Source of the DNA: Nymphaea colorata
Taxonomy: Eukaryota > Streptophyta > Magnoliopsida > Nymphaeales > Nymphaeaceae
Direction: 5' to 3'
Assembly: GCF_008831285.2 (NCBI RefSeq)
Contig: NC_045139.1
Span: 2,674,704 to 2,738,703, forward strand
DNA: 64,000 nt
Shown here piece by piece: positions 59,431-64,000 of this stretch. The notes beneath the pieces were generated by a model. That model did not search any database. It saw only the letters and a list, made by a program, of their open reading frames with translations, and was not told where the DNA came from. Made by a program: the position numbers and the translations under genes. Numbering within the stretch: the first letter of the stretch is position 1; each line of letters opens with the position of its first letter.

Positions 59431-60935
59431 TAATTAAACAAGAATAAAAAGACAAGAAATGATAAAGGAAAGTCACTACATATTTTCAGTGTATTCGGCA
59501 TAAAAGTTGCTGAGCATTCTTGTACTACTCCATGACCAATTGATATACCATTGGCTTTTGAACTTCTGGTAGAGGATGTGCACCATAGGTATCATCCTCT
59601 GCAATTGAGTAAACCCAGCTTGTAGCTGAGTCCAGGACTTAGCTATAGGCTCTCAGCCAGTCAACAGCCAACTGTTCCCTGCTCTTTAATAATCCAATCA
59701 ACTGATAAAAATTTTCCTACATGCAGACAATACAAAATGTCTAGCTCAAGCAGCCCAATAAACTTGATCTTTTATGAACAATATTGTTTGTTAAGGATCA
59801 AGGTCCATAATTTCCAATGACAGCAAGAACTACCACGAACCCACAAAATGTTAACCATTTTCACCATGCTCCCATAAGAAATTCAGCTTTTCTGGGAATT
59901 TTGGATAAATTGAAATGCTAAATGTTAGATGAAATAGAACAATTAAAAAACTGCATGATCTGAAGATTCCTCATGGACTTTAGAAAACAAACATGAAGAG
60001 ACCAAAGAAATTCGAAGAGACTAAAGATGTTCCAAAGTTGAACTTTTGCAACTACATGAAGCTTGAGGCAATTTATGGTCAACAAACTGGAACTCCATTT
60101 TTCTGGAAATTTTGTTCTAAACAAAAAAGGGAGATACATGTTCAATTGAAGTCAGGTCCTTCGTCAAAGGTTAACTTGTAAACCCGATCTTCCAAAAACT
60201 GTCTAGGAAATGTAATGAGGATTTTATTTCCCTCTCATGCTTCACAAGGGTACTTATGAAACACGGAGAAACAGAGGCAAAATGAAAATCCATTGAATGC
60301 AAAAACTGAGACCATCACCAGAAACAAAATTTCAAATTTGAAAAAAAGAAAGTGCTTATGATCATAATATGTTTTGGTCCTATCCACTTAACAGACCAAC
60401 ACAGGAACAACATAAAAGCAACCATATACAGCTCTTACATGTAACATCTGTAAAAAAAATCTAGCAAAAGTAAGCCATACTAAGCTTGTCTTTAGCTAAA
60501 TATAACAATTGTACGAGGGATGACATACTCACCAATTCTGGTTGGGGTAGTTTATACTAGTCTGTCAACCGTTCTCCAAGTAGATGAAATCTTTGGCAAC
60601 AATGAAATAGTGAATATCAGAAAACCAGATAGAAGCAACAATGAAAACATAGATATCAACAAGGAACTTATATAAGTGTTGATAAAAGCATCCAAACGGT
60701 ATTCTACATAAAACTACAATAACGTGTTCCATGTAAAGACCCAACATCAAAGCATATAAGTTAAATACATAGCCAACTAATGCATTACAGTATGCATAGA
60801 AGCCGCTACATACTTAGTGAGTCAGATACAGATCCACCACAACAGAAACAAAATTAACAAAGTCACAATGAATACCACAGGAACAGATTTCAAACTGGTA
60901 ATTGACTGTCCAGCTGTCTTCATGTCAACCTTCAA

Positions 60936-61163
60936 CTAATTATCTTTTTCTTCAAGTGTGTTGACACACATGTCATCCAAAATTTGTTGATTGTATTTTT
61001 TCAGGTAGGTGTTCAAATGTGTTTTTGCTTCCATAAGTGTGTTGAATGACCTATATACTGCTCCTGGATATCGATTGACTTGTGGGTGACATTCTTCCCA
61101 ACAGTTAAATATGCCCCTTGAACGACCCTCGAACACGACATAATACTTACGTCGGGGCTTCAT
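60936..61163 (-). CDS. ORF with RNase H1 N-terminal (viroplasmin-type) domain
   Basis: 75 residues: MKPRRKYYVVFEGRSRGIFN then CWEECHPQVNRYPGAVYRSF and NTLMEAKTHLNTYLKK. This is the hybrid-binding fold at the N-terminus of eukaryotic RNase H1, also seen in caulimovirus protein VI and in many plant orphan ORFs. It binds RNA:DNA hybrids in RNase H1. No catalytic RNase H domain follows. It lies 80 nt below a splice donor at 61243 of the SANT-like gene and is preceded by an acceptor-like TTCATAG at 61180-61174. Joining that donor and acceptor reaches a stop before this ATG, so it may be a separate small gene or a downstream ORF of the same transcript. Confidence 0.6.
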   Translation of the reverse strand: MKPRRKYYVVFEGRSRGIFNCWEECHPQVNRYPGAVYRSFNTLMEAKTHLNTYLKKYNQQILDDMCVNTLEEKDN

Positions 61164-61242
61164 CCTTGATTACCTATGAACATAAACATAAACATCACAT
61201 TTTAACAGACATTAAGGTGTAATGAGCTTAGATTGTACTTAC

Positions 61243-63334
61243 AATATGGGTGAACAATTCGCCTACGTCGATAAAGGTATCTAAAAAATATGATGACGAA
61301 GACAAACACCACTTTCATCATAGCATGTTCTCTTTCCTCATTTTCTCTTTCCTCATCTGACAACGTGACTGCAACACTGGGTAGCACAGAGAAAAGGTTT
61401 TAACATAACAAATCATACCATTTATAAACAAAACATTCTAATATGCAAAGGCGAAAGGAACTAACTGTCATAAAACAAACATATATGTATGAAATATAAA
61501 GCAACTTAAGTAACATGTTTTGAATTGTACAGAAGTTAGAACCAACAAAGCATTGAATTATAAACATATCTGAAACATATAGTACTTACTATTGATGATT
61601 GATATTTTCAAGCAACCAAGGCACACGTTCATCGGGCTGAAGGTTGAGGAAGGTGAGCGGCTTGTCTCCATGTGCCATTAGTGTCAGGGCTCTTATGTGC
61701 AAGCTCCTATCAATCTCTCCCGAGTCGAGCATTTCATACAATATGATTACACATTTGTTGATCGTTTGTGCTTTAGATGTGTTTGCCATTGTTCGAAAAC
61801 TATCGGCTATGTCATGCAATAGCATTTGATAGTCTTCATCAATTGTACTTAATCTTGCTCTTTTGTTGGATGACTTGGTGGTCCTATTTTCTGATGCAGT
61901 AGGTTCTGGATCTTGTTGACCGTGTGCTGATGATGGTATAGTAGAATTATTGTTCAACATTTGTGTGAAGGATACATTTTCATCAACATTCAGCCCAAAA
62001 TCATTGGTATGGGTTATAGGGGTCGTAGGTACAGGATTAGTCTCACAGTCTTCAAACACCACTTTCATCATAGCATTTTCTCTTTCCTCATCTGACAACG
62101 TGACTGCAACACTGGGTAGCATAGAAAAAAGGTTTTAACATAACAAATCATACCATTTATAAACAAAACATTCTAATATGGAAAGGCGAAAGGAATTAAT
62201 TGTCATAAAACAAACATATATGTATGAAATATAAAGAAACTTAAGTAGCATGTTTTGAATTGTATAGAAGTTGGAACCAACACAGCATTGAATTTATAAA
62301 GATATTTGAAACATATAGTACTTACTATTGATGATTGATATTTTGAAGCAACCAAGGCACCCGTTCATCGGGCTTAAGGTTGAGGAAGGTGAGCGGCTTA
62401 TTTCCATGCTCCATTAGTGTTAGGGCTCTTATGTGCAAGCTCCTATCAATCTCTCTCGAGTTGAGCATTTCACGCAATATGAGTGCACATTTGTTGTTTG
62501 TTTGTGCTCTAGATGTGTTTGTCATTGTTCGAAAACTATCGGCTATGTCATGCAATAGCATTCGATAGTCCTCATCAATTGTACTTAATCTTGCTCTTTT
62601 GTTGGATGATTTGGTGGTCCTACTTTCTGATGCAGTAGGTTGTGAATTTTGTTGACTGTGTGCTGGTGATGGTATAATAGAATTATTGTTCAACATTTGT
62701 GTGAATGATACATTTTCATCAACATTCAGCCCAAAATCATTGGTATGGGTTATAGGGGTCTCAGGTACAGGATCAGCCTCAGAGTCTTCAGTCATCATGT
62801 GTGGAGTACAATTATAACTGCCACGACCTGTGGCAGTTGACTCGCCATACACTTCATGTAACTCCTCATAGTGTTTCCAGTTTTGTCCTCCTTTGAATTT
62901 GCGCCTGTCTGGGAATTTCTGCAATTTGGTTCTTAGTCACATATGTTGGATCTAGTAATTGACATGATGATCAGCAATCTTCAACTAAATGTTCTCATAC
63001 TTACCTGAATGTAGACGGCCCAAACTTCATTATCAACATCTACACACTTGTTTGTTGGGTCCCAACCAAACCCGCTTGTTGCCAAAATTTGCTTGCATAT
63101 ATTGTAGTCGGCTTTTGTGCTCTTCAACTTGTTCTTAATTTTTTCTGTTGTGAATTCTTGCCCAAACTTTTCCATCATCTTTTGTCCAATTGCCTTATAA
63201 GCTTTTCCCTTTAAATTGCCGCCTGACTTCATGCTAGGTAGTCGTGATTGCTGAACTAGAAGATGTATAAGATATTCTAGTTGAGCATCACTCCATATGA
63301 GACTGTCATTTCTTGAGTTGCTTGAACATTCCAT
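61243..63334 (-). CDS. MYB/SANT-like domain protein with a tandemly duplicated exon
   Basis: Proposed exons: 63334-63005, 62918-62326, 62111-61590 and 61376-61243, all with GT..AG borders and compatible phases. Exon 1 encodes a Myb/SANT-like DNA-binding domain of the plant type found with Harbinger transposons and in L10-interacting MYB proteins: LIWSDAQLEYLIHLLVQQ, NLKGKAYKAIGQKMMEKFG, ATSGFGWDPTNKCV. Exon 2 has KRARLSTIDEDYRMLLHDI and RVPWLLQNINHQ. Exon 3 repeats the second half of exon 2. The apparent stop of exons 2 and 3 is a TAG whose G is the first base of GTAAGTAC, a strong donor, so splicing would remove it. Exon 4 has a hydrophobic run (VVFVFVIIFFRYLY) followed by RRRR. The C-terminus after 61243 is unresolved. 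Likely nuclear DNA binding for exon 1; overall function unknown, possibly a domesticated transposon gene. Confidence 0.65.
61308..62789. repeat. Tandem duplication, two ~735-bp units
   Basis: Units of about 61308-62046 and 62047-62789 are collinear and highly similar. Equivalent points lie 735-736 bp apart (splice acceptors 61376/62111; donors 61590/62326). Both contain TGACTGCAACACTGGGTAGC, TTTATAAACAAAACATTCTA and GAGCGGCTT. The unit spans the end of exon 2, one intron and the start of exon 4. Confidence 0.93.
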
Positions 63335-64000
63335 AACTACTACAATACAATTTCAAGAAGATAGTATGCATGAATAGTAAGTAGATACAAGAATTTGGCT
63401 AAAAGTCATACACCATAAAACAACTGTTCATACATATGTGCTTTATCTTATAAAGTAAACAAACTTCTAAATCACTGTAAGTGCTTTCTCTTAACTATTG
63501 ATAGTAAAATAGTTTGCGATAGACGAAATATATTAGGTAGAGCAATCAACTGCATTCTCTTAACTATTGAATCAACTTTTTGCCTCCTTCGCATTGTGGA
63601 TCCAAAATATCCAAATTCTAGTAAAATTTAACAATGCAAATAGAAAAACAGTACAGCTAGAGAGAGACGAATATACTTTAATCTCAATCTTAATTGATAA
63701 TTTTTACAAACAATGAGATCGTTGGATGACAAAGCATGAAACCCACAAAGCAGCCACGCCACCACCACAATAAGCCAGTCTACAAAATCAAATCAGCGTT
63801 TTCATATTCATAAAATAGACACCATAAAACGTGTACATTCGCTTATGAATTGTAACTGCTCAACCTCAACAATTAGAATCCTCTTGAGCTCTAAGAGTTC
63901 CTGCTCATAAAGGAGGCGATGACATCCATTATGAGTTCGTAATAAATAATAATATCTTCTAGGTTCAAAAAGGACATCAAATGGTTTCATTCACCACATT
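63335..64000. other. Upstream flank of the SANT-like gene
   Basis: No gene recognised. A 60-codon ORF at 63990-63808 (minus) has no known motif. Presumably holds the promoter of the SANT-like gene; no clear TATA box assigned. Confidence 0.4.

Larger units (their letters stand above)
55553..60935. other. Long intergenic region with dispersed repeats
   Basis: No gene that I can support. It contains a GATTTGGA-type repeat (55850-56200), two tandem variants of a unit beginning AAGAAATCCA (56660 and 56742), the second copy of the 51-kb block (57615-57845), and a block at 59040-59430 rich in CCGTGTC and CACCCGTATC. Small ORFs lack motifs. Confidence 0.5.

Noticed and set aside
61164-61243. Splicing of the SANT-like exon 4 (donor 61243) straight into the RNase H1-type ORF
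   Set aside because: Using the TTCATAG acceptor gives a stop a few codons later, before the ATG at 61163, so a direct fusion is not supported by the sequence.

Overview
This is nuclear DNA of a flowering plant. The evidence is plant-style GT..AG introns, TIR-NBS-LRR (TNL) immune-receptor genes, a plant aromatic L-amino-acid decarboxylase, Ty1/copia, LINE and SINE remnants, and AT-rich spacers with (TA)n tracts. TNL genes are absent from grasses and nearly all monocots, so a eudicot, magnoliid or early-diverging angiosperm is likely. I cannot name the species from sequence alone.

Layout. 1-3.29 kb is spacer. 3.29-10.9 kb holds the 3' half of a TNL pseudogene (minus strand), split by a Ty1/copia element (3792-9274) with two LTRs and a perfect 5-bp target duplication. 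11.0-24.3 kb is a repeat graveyard: a terpene-synthase 3' exon fragment, a TRIM-like cluster, a LINE reverse-transcriptase fragment, a SINE candidate, an inverted-repeat element carrying gene fragments, a second copy of the TNL 3' end (minus) and a third TNL remnant (plus). 25.3-27.15 kb is a GC-rich, palindrome-rich block.

27.97-33.35 kb is an apparently intact five-exon TNL (1213 aa; exon lengths sum to a whole number of codons), followed at 34.97 kb by an orphan copy of the family's last exon. 39.15-46.74 kb is a second TNL (1429 aa) with a very long LRR. It ends at a stop codon 18 codons before the expected splice donor, and its would-be last exon lies downstream and is frameshifted. The two intact receptors share exon order, phases and NB-ARC motifs with the remnants, so the window is one TNL cluster grown by duplication and decay.

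47.5-53.8 kb is gene-poor and made of scraps: a copia RNase H piece, a 96-bp piece of the neighbouring decarboxylase gene, a decayed 3' end of 25S rRNA, and direct repeats. 53.80-55.31 kb (minus) is an intact intronless decarboxylase with tyrosine-decarboxylase-type specificity residues. 60.9-63.3 kb (minus) holds a MYB/SANT-like gene whose second coding exon has been tandemly duplicated as a symmetric in-frame 522-nt exon, followed by an ORF for an RNase H1 N-terminal (viroplasmin-type) domain.

The TNLs would act in intracellular pathogen recognition (TIR NADase signalling) and the decarboxylase in making amines from aromatic amino acids. Nothing in the sequence links them functionally. The most interesting points are the recurrent modular TNL last exon, the loss of that exon from the second TNL by a nonsense mutation, and the in-frame exon duplication in the SANT-like gene.
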